In this document: piece after piece, positions 27,102 to 35,033 of the stretch
Layout: every line of letters begins with the position of its first letter
How positions within the stretch are numbered: the first letter of the stretch is position 1
NCBI GenBank assembly: GCA_029261835.1
Contig: JAJDAO010000021.1
Span: 1 to 64,000 of the forward strand
Source: Deltaproteobacteria bacterium
Lineage (GTDB): Bacteria; Myxococcota_A; UBA9160; UBA4427
Direction: 5' to 3'
DNA: 64,000 bases
Position numbers and translations under genes: made by a program
The notes under the pieces: model-generated
Told to the model about the DNA's origin: nothing
Databases searched by the model: none
Seen by the model: only the letters and a program-made list of their open reading frames with translations

Positions 27102-28568
27102 TCACACGGTATCCAGCGCCTCCCGAAGTCGCCCAATTCCCGTTCGAATCTCTTCTTCGTCCAGCGACGCGTAGCCCAATAGCAGCTCCGCGTGCTCCGG
27201 CGCTTGCGCGTAGAACGGCGCAACCGGATAGACCCCGACATCGCGCTCGCGACAGGCGCGCCGCAACCGGCCGACATCGAGCGCCGGCAGTGACTCGAAG
27301 CGCAAGACCACGTGAATACCCGCGCCGGTCCCAATCACATCCGCGCGGTCGCCGAGCTCAGCTTCCACCGCCTCGAGCAACGCACTTCGCCGGCTGGCGT
27401 GCCGCTGCCGCGCGCGGCGAACATGGCGTTCGAGATGCCCCTCTCGAATGAAGTCGGCGAAGGCGAGCTGTTCGAGGCTTGCGGTTCCGGTGTCCGTGAT
27501 CGCCTTCGCATCGTGGAACGAGCGCACCAACGCGGGGGGCGCGACAACCCAGCCGATGCGCAGAGCCGGGAAGAGGATCTTCGACGCCGTGCCAACATAG
27601 ACGACGCGTCCATCACGGTCGAGGGATTGGAGACATTCGAGCGGGCGGCTGTCGTAGCGAAACTCGCCGTCGTAATCGTCCTCGAGCAGGTAGGCGCCGC
27701 TGCGTTCAGCCCAGTCGAGCAACGCCAGCCGCCGCGGGAGTGAGAGCACACCGCCGGCCGGGAACTGATGCGACGGCGTCACACAGGCGAGGCTCGCTTC
27801 GCCAATCGAATCGAGCTCTTCGACGCGAAGCCCGTCTTCGTCGACCGGCACGTGCGAGATGTCGGCGCCGGCCGCTGCCAGGCAGAAGGAGAATCCGGTG
27901 TAGTGCGGCTCTTCGAGTACGACCGTATCGCCGGGGTCGACGAGCAAGCGAACGCAGAGATCGATCGCCTGTTGCGAGCCCTGCGTGATCAAGATCTGCT
28001 CGGGCTCGCAGACGACCCCTCTTGCCCGAGCCAAATAGTCGGCGAGCGCCTCACGAAGCTCCGCCGCGCCGCCGGGCGGCTGATACGCGAGCCGACGAAC
28101 CGAAAGCCTTCGTGCCCGACGACCAAGCAGCCGCGTCCAGGTGTTGAGGGGCAGATCCGCATAGCCGGGTTCGCCATACCGAAAGTCAAAGCGCAGAGGC
28201 TCGCGTCGCAAGCTCCAGCTCGCCGCACCCGGCGGAATCCTCGTCTGGATTCGCCGACCCAAAGCGGAGAGCCGAGCGGACTCGACCTTCCCTCCCTGTT
28301 CCGTCTTGCCGCCGCCATGTGCTCGGCTTGGAAGGGAGCCGGCCACGAACGTCCCCGCCCCTTCGCGCGCGGTCGCATAGCCCTCCGCAACCAGCTGGTC
28401 GAAGGCTTGGAGCACCGTATTTCGTGAGAGTCCGAGTTCCTTCGCGAGTGAGCGCGAGGACGGCATCCGCGTATCGGGACGCAGCCGACCCTCGAGAATC
28501 GCTCCGCGCAGCGCGCGGTAGGTCTGCCGGTGAAGCGGCCCCTCGTCGTCGAGAGCGAGCATCAACAT
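27102..28568 (-). CDS. MocR/PdxR-type GntR regulator with aminotransferase-like domain
   Basis: About 488 aa. The N-terminal ~75 residues form a GntR winged helix (ALRGAILEGRLRPDTRMPSSR then ELGLSRNTVLQAFDQL). The rest is a fold-type I aminotransferase domain with the PLP lysine in GTASKILFPALRIG and the upstream DDYDGEFRYD. MocR proteins bind PLP as effector or cofactor and usually regulate a divergent gene. Here that is the SnoaL-like gene, 124 bp away from this start. ATG at 28568 (MLMLALDD) is preferred; another ATG lies at 28586. Confidence 0.92.
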   Translation of the reverse strand: MLMLALDDEGPLHRQTYRALRGAILEGRLRPDTRMPSSRSLAKELGLSRNTVLQAFDQLVAEGYATAREGAGTFVAGSLPSRAHGGGKTEQGGKVESARLSALGRRIQTRIPPGAASWSLRREPLRFDFRYGEPGYADLPLNTWTRLLGRRARRLSVRRLAYQPPGGAAELREALADYLARARGVVCEPEQILITQGSQQAIDLCVRLLVDPGDTVVLEEPHYTGFSFCLAAAGADISHVPVDEDGLRVEELDSIGEASLACVTPSHQFPAGGVLSLPRRLALLDWAERSGAYLLEDDYDGEFRYDSRPLECLQSLDRDGRVVYVGTASKILFPALRIGWVVAPPALVRSFHDAKAITDTGTASLEQLAFADFIREGHLERHVRRARQRHASRRSALLEAVEAELGDRADVIGTGAGIHVVLRFESLPALDVGRLRRACRERDVGVYPVAPFYAQAPEHAELLLGYASLDEEEIRTGIGRLREALDTV

Positions 28569-28583
28569 TCCAGATTGGTACCA

Positions 28584-28601
28584 CATATACTTAATAATAT
28601 G
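28584..28601. promoter_or_regulatory. AT-rich inverted repeat between the MocR gene and the SnoaL-like gene
   Basis: CATAT and ATATG flank 8 AT-rich bases in the short divergent region of an otherwise GC-rich sequence. It is a candidate MocR operator or core promoter. It overlaps the alternative upstream start of the regulator, which favours the downstream ATG. MocR sites are often direct repeats as well, so the palindrome alone is weak evidence. Confidence 0.3.
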
Positions 28602-28692
28602 GATCTTTCGTGGATCCTATTTCGCGCGATCCTGAGAGCCTCTTGCCCGCGTATGGCCTCCCGCGCGGGCCCTCTCGAAGGAAGGCACCCCG

Positions 28693-29655
28693 ATGTCCGA
28701 AGAGACCGATCTGCAACGATTCATCGGCTACGTCCAGGCCTTCGAACTCGCCCAGGCGGCGGATGCCTGGCAGGTGATCGAGCCCTTCTTTGCTCAGAAC
28801 GCGGTGCGAGTCGTCCACGAAGGCGGCCCCATGGTGACGGACGACCAGGGGCGCGAGGCCACTCTCGCGGGCCTGCGCGACGCCGTGCTGATCCAAGACC
28901 GTCGCTTCGATGTGCGCATTCCCGAGATCCTCGAAGGGCCCCTCGCGCGTCCCGACGGAATCTGGATGCGATACACCCTCACTCTTCGCCGGGCCCCCCT
29001 GCCCGACCTCTGCATCGAAGGCGAGCATCTCACCGTCTACGAAGACGGATTGATTGCCCGCATCGAGGAGACCGTGCCGACAGGAACGACCGAGAAGGTT
29101 CTGGCCTATCTAGCCGAACACGATGCCGCCCTCCTGCCGGCCGGCTCGCCGCCGACCACGCCCAACGAGCGCGACCTGCGCGACCTGAAGGAGTCGACCG
29201 AGCGAAGCATGGTACGCGCGTATGGCTGCGCCAAGAGCCAGCAGGACGTGGGCGCGGCGCTCAAGGTCTGCGGCGACGATTTCGTGCTCGAGACGCCGGC
29301 CTTCGCGACTCGCGGCAAGGGCAAGGACGAGGTCGCCGCCCAGCTCGCCATCTTCTTCGAAGCCTTCCCCGACTACAACGTCGAACTCGCGGGCTTTGCC
29401 CATGGCGATATGCTGGCGACCTGGGGCCGCGTTCGGCTTTCGCTTCGCGGCGACCTGATCGGCATCGAGGCCACGAACAAGACCGCCGACCTCGAGTGCA
29501 TGTGTCTATTCCAGATCGAAAACGGCGTCCTGCGCCGCGAGCGTTTCATCTTCGACCGCGCCGACTTCTGCGAGCAGCTCGGCATTCCCGTAGCGGATCT
29601 CGACTCTGCCCGCGCCTTGGTGAAACGCCTGGAGAATACCGACGCGCTTCTCTGA
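28693..29655 (+). CDS. Tandem NTF2/SnoaL-like domain protein
   Basis: 320 aa made of two cystatin/NTF2-like alpha+beta barrels. The first (about residues 1-130) has FFAQNAVRVVHEGGP and the second (about 170-300) has VCGDDFVLETPAFATRGKGKDEV and FFEAFPDYNVELAG, both typical of the SnoaL/polyketide-cyclase superfamily. Members act on small hydrophobic ligands as cyclases, isomerases or dehalogenases, or only bind them. It is divergent from the MocR-type gene and is its most likely target. No catalytic set can be assigned with confidence. Confidence 0.75.
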   Translation: MSEETDLQRFIGYVQAFELAQAADAWQVIEPFFAQNAVRVVHEGGPMVTDDQGREATLAGLRDAVLIQDRRFDVRIPEILEGPLARPDGIWMRYTLTLRRAPLPDLCIEGEHLTVYEDGLIARIEETVPTGTTEKVLAYLAEHDAALLPAGSPPTTPNERDLRDLKESTERSMVRAYGCAKSQQDVGAALKVCGDDFVLETPAFATRGKGKDEVAAQLAIFFEAFPDYNVELAGFAHGDMLATWGRVRLSLRGDLIGIEATNKTADLECMCLFQIENGVLRRERFIFDRADFCEQLGIPVADLDSARALVKRLENTDALL

Positions 29656-29707
29656 GCCGTTACGCATGTCCCGCAGTTGACCATTGTGCAGCCAGTCGGC
29701 GAAGCGT

Positions 29708-29819
29708 GCGGCGGTGCCCCAAGAGACGTAGTTCACAGATCGATTCGCCCACTCCGCACGCACTGGGTGCAGCTCGCTGCCCGCGACCTGCCCCAGCTCG
29801 ACTCCTCTTTGCCGCACCA
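29708..29819 (+). pseudogene. Possible decayed tRNA-Leu
   Basis: The stretch starts with GCGGCGGTG, identical to the first nine bases of tRNA-Leu(GAG), has GAGACG where the tRNA has TAGACG, and ends with TTTGCCGCACCA. Total length is 112 nt against 87 for the intact gene, and no anticodon arm can be drawn, so if it is a tRNA it is badly degraded. The alternative is that only the 3' 23 bases are real, as an attachment-site remnant. Confidence 0.3.
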
Positions 29820-29820
29820 T
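29798..29820 (+). repeat. Right copy of tRNA-Leu 3' end (possible attR)
   Basis: TCGACTCCTCTTTGCCGCACCAT against TCGAGTCCTCTTCGCCGCACCAT at 21226-21248 differ at two positions. The copy lies in a non-coding gap between the SnoaL-like gene and the DUF2804 gene. A chance match of this quality in a window this size is very unlikely. Confidence 0.6.
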
Positions 29821-29881
29821 TCTCGCACTCGAAGGTGTCGCTCTCGGCTGCGCCGCGTGACACGCGTTGACGGCTTCGGCC

Positions 29882-30922
29882 TCACCAGCGCGCGCGGTGC
29901 TCCTCCGCGAAGCCGACCAGCCCGCTGAGCGCGATCACTTCTCCGCTATCGGTTTCGACCTGGCCCGAGTAGCGACCGAACACCTGGTGCACTGTGCTCG
30001 AGATGACGAGTGCTTGGGTGCTTGCCGAGCGGTCCTTGAAGGGAACGAAGTCGAGATCCAGTCGGCCTTCGTTGTCGGTGAACTTCCAGGGCTTGTCGTA
30101 CGCGCTTGGATCGTAGTCGAAGTTCACCTGATCCAGCTTGTGTACCCGCCCATCGAGAAGCAGCGCGTTCTCGCTGGCCGCTGACGTGTCGCCGAATCCG
30201 CAGCCCAGATTGAGCCCGACGGTACGCCCATCGGACAAGAATCCCGAAGCGCTGGCCCAGTTCCAGAAGCTGCGATAGGGCCAGACGCCACGCCCCCAGT
30301 CCAATTGCCCAAGCGATGTCTCGGGCCGCAGCTCGAGCTCCGGCAGGTCGCCGTATCGCAGACTCCCTCGCGCGGCCAGACAGTTGATCTTGTGATTGTA
30401 GTAGAAACGCTTACCGGCGATCGGAATGACGATATTCATCGATTCGTGCTGTCGACGTGGCTGCAGGCTGATCTCCGCCTCGATACCGCGACCGTCGTGG
30501 AAGCCGGGCCAATCGACGGCGATCCGACGGGATCGCGAGTCGGCCTCGAACCTCAGGTGGGCACCCCGCCCCCGGTATTCGCAGATCCCCAGCGTTTCGC
30601 GACTCAGCGAAACACCGCGACCCCAAGGAATCACGAGAGCTTCCTCGTGCAGATCGCCTGTCTCGAAGTCCAGCGTGTAGACGAAGACATTCCCCGCGTA
30701 GCCCAGGTCGGCGACGGTGGCCGAAAAGAAACGTTCAGGACTGAAGATGGCGTAGTAGTCCCAGCGCTTGAGCCGCATGAACTGAAGCAGCCGGAGCGGC
30801 CGCGGATAGAAGCCGACGTCCTCGAGGTTGCACGTCCAAACCGGAGACCGAGACCAGCCGACTCGGTGCAGTCTTCCCTCCCGGTCGAGCAGTGGACCGG
30901 ATTCGGTCAGCTCGCGCTGCAT
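29882..30922 (-). CDS. DUF2804 family protein
   Basis: 346 aa. The sequence fits the DUF2804 family: an N-terminal LLDREGRLHRVGWSRSP, RLKRWDYYAIFSPERFFSATVADLGY, FYYNHKINCLAARG and LDWGRGVWPYRSFWNWASASG. The family is predicted to be beta-rich, resembling AttH/lipocalin-like hydroxylase-hydratase domains, with no proven activity. There is no signal peptide. It is the last gene of a minus-strand group, 70 bp after the SDR gene, so it may share the transcript of flavin reductase, selenoprotein and SDR. A role in lipid or hydrophobic-compound metabolism is only an inference from context. Confidence 0.8.
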   Translation of the reverse strand: MQRELTESGPLLDREGRLHRVGWSRSPVWTCNLEDVGFYPRPLRLLQFMRLKRWDYYAIFSPERFFSATVADLGYAGNVFVYTLDFETGDLHEEALVIPWGRGVSLSRETLGICEYRGRGAHLRFEADSRSRRIAVDWPGFHDGRGIEAEISLQPRRQHESMNIVIPIAGKRFYYNHKINCLAARGSLRYGDLPELELRPETSLGQLDWGRGVWPYRSFWNWASASGFLSDGRTVGLNLGCGFGDTSAASENALLLDGRVHKLDQVNFDYDPSAYDKPWKFTDNEGRLDLDFVPFKDRSASTQALVISSTVHQVFGRYSGQVETDSGEVIALSGLVGFAEEHRARW

Positions 30923-30992
30923 GGCATCCTCCCGTTCTGAGCCGCGGCGACGAATGTCCGGACGCGCTACGAACCTTCATGAATAATCCGGG

Positions 30993-31775
30993 CTAGACGA
31001 TCGTCCAGCCGCCGTCCACCGCCAGGGTCTGCCCCGTCACAAAGGACGATGCGTCTGAGGCGAGGAAGACGAGCGCGCCGACGAGCTCTTCGTGGCGCCC
31101 TGCCCGACCCATCGGAGTGCGAGCACGTAGCCAGCTCATCGAACGCTTGTCCTGAAACATGTCGCCCGTCATCTCACTCTCGAACCAGCCGGGTGCGATG
31201 GCGTTCACCCTGACACCGCGACGTGCCCACTGGGCCGCGATCTCGCGAGTCATGCTGACCACCGCGCCCTTGGACGCCGCGTACGAAGCCTGGGGGATCT
31301 GGCCAGCGGCTACGAGGCCAAACACCGAGGCGACGTTGATGATGGATCCCGTCGAATTCTCCAGCATCACCCGGCCGACGCGCTGACAGCACAGGAAGAC
31401 GCCTCGCAGATTGATGTCCATCACCTGCTCGAAGCCCTCGGCCGTGTCTCGCTCGACCGGTACCACCCGTGTGATTCCAGCGTTGTTCACCAGCACATCG
31501 ATGCGACCGAATCGCTCCAGCGTATCGCCGACCAGCTGCTCGACATCGGCTTCCTGGGAAACATCGCAGGCCGCCGCCAGCGCCTCGCCCCCGTCCGCCT
31601 CGATTCCCTGAGCGAGCTGCAGCAGCTGCTCCTGGCGGCGGGCCGCCAGCACCACGCGGGCGCCGGCACCCGCCAGTGCGGCGGCAAAACTCCTACCGAG
31701 CCCGGACGAGGCACCCGTCACGACTGCGACCCGGCCGGTCAAGCTGAAGAGGTCCCGCGGATCCTCCAACGACAT
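30993..31775 (-). CDS. Short-chain dehydrogenase/reductase
   Basis: About 260 aa, classical SDR. The cofactor motif is VVTGASSGLGRSF, with AARR after beta-2 suggesting NADP preference; NNAG, the Ser of NVASVFG, and the catalytic YAASKGA are all in place, ending PFVTGQTLAVDGG-like (SFVTGQTLAVDGG). It reduces or oxidises an unknown alcohol/ketone. ATG at 31775 overlaps the stop of the upstream DsbA-family gene (TGATG), so I prefer it over 31829. This coupling means that SDR translation may depend on readthrough of the upstream UGA. Confidence 0.92.
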   Translation of the reverse strand: MSLEDPRDLFSLTGRVAVVTGASSGLGRSFAAALAGAGARVVLAARRQEQLLQLAQGIEADGGEALAAACDVSQEADVEQLVGDTLERFGRIDVLVNNAGITRVVPVERDTAEGFEQVMDINLRGVFLCCQRVGRVMLENSTGSIINVASVFGLVAAGQIPQASYAASKGAVVSMTREIAAQWARRGVRVNAIAPGWFESEMTGDMFQDKRSMSWLRARTPMGRAGRHEELVGALVFLASDASSFVTGQTLAVDGGWTIV

Positions 31776-32425
31776 CACTCGACCGCAGCCTGGGCATGCC
31801 CGAGACGGGCCAGAGTACGCTCGATCCACCTGCGGTACAGCCCGATGGGATGGGCGCCAACGATGACGGCCGGATTCCCTTCCAGGCGCACCGCGGGCAC
31901 GCCTGTGACTCCGCTCTCGAGAGCCTCTCGATGATCCGCCAGCACCTCTTCGAGGATACTCGGATCTCGAGAGACCTCGAACGCGTCGGCTGGCAGCCCG
32001 ACCTCATGCCAGAGATCTTGCAGAGTCGCAGGTCGACTGATATCACGGTTCTCAGTGAAATAGGCGCGCATCAAGCGCTCGTGGATCAGCTCGAAGGCCT
32101 GCCTGCCCAACCTCGCCGCGGCCTTGCTCACGCGGTGCGCTGGAACGCTGTGACTGGGCGGCCCACAATCAGACTGCCAGACCCGAAACTCGCCGCTGTC
32201 GTCCTCTGCCGCTGGTCGCAACCAGGATTGCGTGTAAGCGCGAAACTTCTCCAAGTCGCGCTGCGGCTCGCCGGGTCTTCGGGGCTCGGGCCGCAGCAGG
32301 TAGCTCCTCCAGTCGAATTGCACCCGACCAGCGTAATCCTCTTGAAGCCGACGCAGGCGTACCGCCGCGTTCAAGCACCAGGGTCAGAGGTAGTCCGAGT
32401 AGACGACGAAGCGGACCGACGTCAT
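31775..32425 (-). CDS. DsbA-family (FrnE/HCCA isomerase-like) oxidoreductase, predicted selenoprotein with UPWC active site
   Basis: Reading from ATG at 32425 gives MTSVRFVVYSDYL, then UGA at codon 14, then PWC and ~200 residues of DsbA-family sequence. In this family the position is the first Cys of the CPWC motif on a thioredoxin fold, so UGA as selenocysteine gives UPWC. The ATG overlaps the flavin reductase stop (ATGA), as expected for a coupled gene. A TTG start at 32374 would avoid the UGA but would remove beta-1 and the whole active site. The cis-Pro region (TGVPAVRLEG) is intact. No signal peptide, so probably cytoplasmic. A stem-loop follows the UGA. 216 aa including Sec. Confidence 0.85.
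32341..32375 (-). promoter_or_regulatory. Candidate bacterial SECIS hairpin
   Basis: From 8 nt after the UGA the RNA can form a 35-nt hairpin. The outer ends CTTGAA and TTCAAG are complementary. The upper part pairs ACGC-GGCG with CGCC-(U)-GCGU, leaving one bulged U and a GUA apical loop about 22 nt after the UGA. Position, upper stem length and a G at the start of the loop fit the known bacterial SECIS pattern. It overlaps coding sequence, as bacterial SECIS elements do. Confidence 0.65.
32384..32386 (-). other. In-frame UGA, predicted selenocysteine codon
   Basis: TGA at codon 14 lies between DYL and PWC, exactly at the resolved position of the catalytic Cys in the DsbA family. The frame is conserved on both sides, and no single-base indel is needed to explain the alignment. 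Confidence 0.85.
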
Positions 32426-32913
32426 GCGTCATCCTCGGCCGCCAGCACACGGTAGCCACCGCTGAAGTAGAGAAGCGGTTCGCCGTCGCGCACTCGCGCC
32501 GCCTCCACACTGCCCAGATAGATCACGTGGTCGCCCGCTTGATGTCTCGCAACAACGCTGCAGTCGAAGTTCGCTAGCCCGCCGCGGATGATCGGCGAGC
32601 CAGTCTCGAAGACCTCCGTCTCCAAACCCTGGAACCGACTCTGCTCGGTCTTGCTGGAGGCAAAGCGATCGGACAACTCGGCCTGATCCGCCGCCAGAAC
32701 ATTGACTGCGAAGCAGCCTGCCTCGGCGATCAGCTCGGCGGTGCGGGACTCGCGATTGCAGCAGATCGTCACGAGCGGCGGATCGAGGGAAGCTCCGCTG
32801 AAATCGGAAACGGTCATCCCGTGTATCCGCTCGCCCAATCGCGTAGTCACGATGCTGACACCACTGGCCCAGCGGGTCATGCAGCGTTTGAATTCATCCG
32901 GGCCAATCGGCAA
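32422..32913 (-). CDS. Flavin reductase-like domain protein
   Basis: 163 aa, full length for the flavin reductase/DIM6-NTAB family. The pattern FKRCMTRWASGVSIVTT, HGMTVSDFSGASLDPPLVTICCN, then FAVNVLA and the C-terminal GDHVIYLGSVEAA is typical of the FMN-binding split-barrel reductases that supply reduced flavin to monooxygenases. It is the first gene of the group and its stop overlaps the start of the predicted selenoprotein. No monooxygenase lies adjacent. Confidence 0.9.
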   Translation of the reverse strand: MPIGPDEFKRCMTRWASGVSIVTTRLGERIHGMTVSDFSGASLDPPLVTICCNRESRTAELIAEAGCFAVNVLAADQAELSDRFASSKTEQSRFQGLETEVFETGSPIIRGGLANFDCSVVARHQAGDHVIYLGSVEAARVRDGEPLLYFSGGYRVLAAEDDA

Positions 32914-33012
32914 GACACTGCCCCCACTCGCTCGTCAGATTCATTGGCACTTCGCCGCTGGCTGACCCAGTTCGCAACGCGCGCGACACGGTGCAGGACC
33001 TTGCCGCGCCTC

Positions 33013-33405
33013 TCAGTCGTACTGCTCGAGAAGATCCTCCGGCACCTTTGGCGCATCCACCTTACGCGCGTGTCGAATCTTCTTGTCCTTCGGATCGGGC
33101 TTCCAATACACGATCACCGGGGCACCGACCGGAATCTCCATCAGCTTGACCGGTTTGGCGTTCATGGTGGAAGTCGTGCGTTTCAGCACCGACCCTTCGA
33201 ACTTGACCTGATAGATTCGCTTCTTCCCCTTCTCCTTGACGATCATCGTGCCGGCTTCTGGGTCGAGCGATACGAGCTTCCCCTCCGACTTCTTCGACTT
33301 TATCTTCTTCCCGGCAGCGGCCGTGGACGCCCCCCCGGCCACGAACAGAAACACCAAGCTCGCGGCCGCGATGAACGCAATCGATTTCTTCCCAAACTGA
33401 CGCAT
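33013..33405 (-). CDS. Small secreted basic protein of unknown function
   Basis: About 130 aa. A signal peptide (KKSIAFIAAASLVFLFVAGG, cleavage near ASTAAAG) is followed by a lysine-rich stretch and a short beta-rich domain (GKLVSLDPEAGTMIVKEK) that recalls small DUF5666-like periplasmic domains, though I do not claim that family. ATG at 33405 has GGAAGGAG upstream, better than the ATG at 33435. It stands alone between the flavin reductase promoter side and the glycerate kinase gene. Function unknown. Confidence 0.65.
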   Translation of the reverse strand: MRQFGKKSIAFIAAASLVFLFVAGGASTAAAGKKIKSKKSEGKLVSLDPEAGTMIVKEKGKKRIYQVKFEGSVLKRTTSTMNAKPVKLMEIPVGAPVIVYWKPDPKDKKIRHARKVDAPKVPEDLLEQYD

Positions 33406-33680
33406 GACGGTTCGCTCCTTCCCGAGTCGTCTCATCGAGACCGCGCATCATCGGGTCTCATCAAGTCTCATTCGTTCCCAGTCCGGCCTCAACGAGAAGC
33501 TGCAGAGCGTTCGCCGGGGCTGCTCTGCCCGCTGCCGGATAGCCGCGATCGCCTCCCGGCGGATCGCTGCACCGGCGAGAGGCTAACACGCCTACCCGCC
33601 AGGTCGCCCATGTCCGGCGGGGACCTCTACGCCCTCTCCGGACGCTCGCCCGGTGCGGCAATGCGCGACACGCGGCATCT

Positions 33681-35033
33681 TCAGCCCGATCGCGGCTCGA
33701 TCCAGACCAAGACCAGATCCATCACGTTGGTCTCGGTGGGCCCGGTCATCAGCAGCCCGCCCTCAGCGGCAAAGAGAGTGTACGAATCGTTGTCCGCCAG
33801 CGCAGCTTGCGCGCTGAGGCCCTGCTCGGCCGCCCGTGCGACGCTGCCGGCATCGGCGAAGGCACCCGCCGCATCGGTCGGACCATCCGTGCCGTCGGTG
33901 CCCGACGCCAGCAGCGCGATCTCCCGACCGACGCCCGACGACGGTTCGTGCGCGGCGAGCTCGAGCGCAGCCGCGAGGGCCAGCTCCTGGCTGCGACCAC
34001 CGCGGCCCGCTCCCCTCACCGTCACGACCGTCTCACCACCGGCGATCAACACGACGGGTTCGTTGTGCTCGATCGCACGAGCGAGCACAACGATACGTCG
34101 GCCAATGCTGCGCGCCTCCCCGCGCAGGGCACCCGGCAACACGATCGGCCGAGCGCCCGCCGCGCGGGCGGCCTTCGCGGCGGCCTCCAGCGCATCGCCA
34201 TTGCGGGCGACGATGTGACTGCGCACGCGGGGAAACTCAAGCGCTCCCGGCTTGGGCGTCTCCGGCAGCTCCCCGCGCAGGCCACGCTCCAGGTAGTCGA
34301 CAACGCGCGATGGAAGCCGATCACGCACCGCGTATCGCTCGAGTACGGCCAGCGCATCTGCGAAGTACGACGGGTCTGGCTCGCAGGGGCCGGACCCGAT
34401 CGTATCCAAACGATCCCCAGGGACATCGGAAACGGCCACGACTTCGATCCGCGAGCAGCCGGCAGCCGCCGCGAGCCGTCCCCCAGCCAGCGACGAGATG
34501 TGCTTGCGAACCGCATTCACCTCGGCGATCTCGGCGCCGCAGGCAAGCAGTGCGGCGGTCGTGTCGCGAAGATCCACGAGCTCGAGTCCGGAAGCCGGGA
34601 GGGTGGTCAGCGCCGAGGCGCCGCCCGAGAGCAACACCAGCAGGACGTCGTCGCGTCGGGCTCCCGCGGCCAGCGCGAGTAGCTCCTTCGCCGCCGCCTC
34701 GCCGCGATGGTCCGGCACCGGATGTGCCGCCTCGCGAACCGGCAGTCGTGCGGGCCGAGGCTCAGCGTGCCCGTCCTTCGTGATGACAAGTCCGCCTCGA
34801 ATGCGGTCGCCCGCCACTTGCTCGACGGATCGCGCCATGGCACTCGCGGCCTTGCCCAGCGCTGCGACGACCAGCTGGGCCTCGTCGGACACCGGACGGC
34901 CTGCGATCCTCAGCTGCCCCTGCTCTCGCTGCAACGCGCGCTGCGCGGCCCGGCCCGCGTGCACCGCCTCGAGACCACGGGCGAGCAAGGCTTCAAGCTG
35001 TGCTCGTAGCGCGCTGACGCGAGCTCGGCTCAC
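33681..35033 (-). CDS. Glycerate 2-kinase (GckA/TtuD, MOFRL family)
   Basis: About 450 aa. The DUF4147/MOFRL arrangement is clear: VVAALGKAASAMA, LLSGGASALTTLP, INAVRKHIS-like EVNAVRKHISSLAGGR, VSDVPGDRLDTIGSGPCEPDP and the C-terminal LLASGTDGTDGPTDAAGA with NDSYTLFAAEGGLLMTGPTETNVMD. It phosphorylates glycerate to 2-phosphoglycerate. Its start overlaps the OmpA-like gene stop (ATGA), an unexpected tail for a chaperone-protease operon. Confidence 0.92.
   Translation of the reverse strand: MSRARVSALRAQLEALLARGLEAVHAGRAAQRALQREQGQLRIAGRPVSDEAQLVVAALGKAASAMARSVEQVAGDRIRGGLVITKDGHAEPRPARLPVREAAHPVPDHRGEAAAKELLALAAGARRDDVLLVLLSGGASALTTLPASGLELVDLRDTTAALLACGAEIAEVNAVRKHISSLAGGRLAAAAGCSRIEVVAVSDVPGDRLDTIGSGPCEPDPSYFADALAVLERYAVRDRLPSRVVDYLERGLRGELPETPKPGALEFPRVRSHIVARNGDALEAAAKAARAAGARPIVLPGALRGEARSIGRRIVVLARAIEHNEPVVLIAGGETVVTVRGAGRGGRSQELALAAALELAAHEPSSGVGREIALLASGTDGTDGPTDAAGAFADAGSVARAAEQGLSAQAALADNDSYTLFAAEGGLLMTGPTETNVMDLVLVWIEPRSG

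Noticed and set aside
31775..32374. DsbA-family gene starting at TTG 32374 without the UGA
   Set aside because: That protein would lack the first beta-strand and the whole CxxC-type active site, while sense codons with perfect family similarity continue upstream of the UGA to an ATG that overlaps the previous stop.
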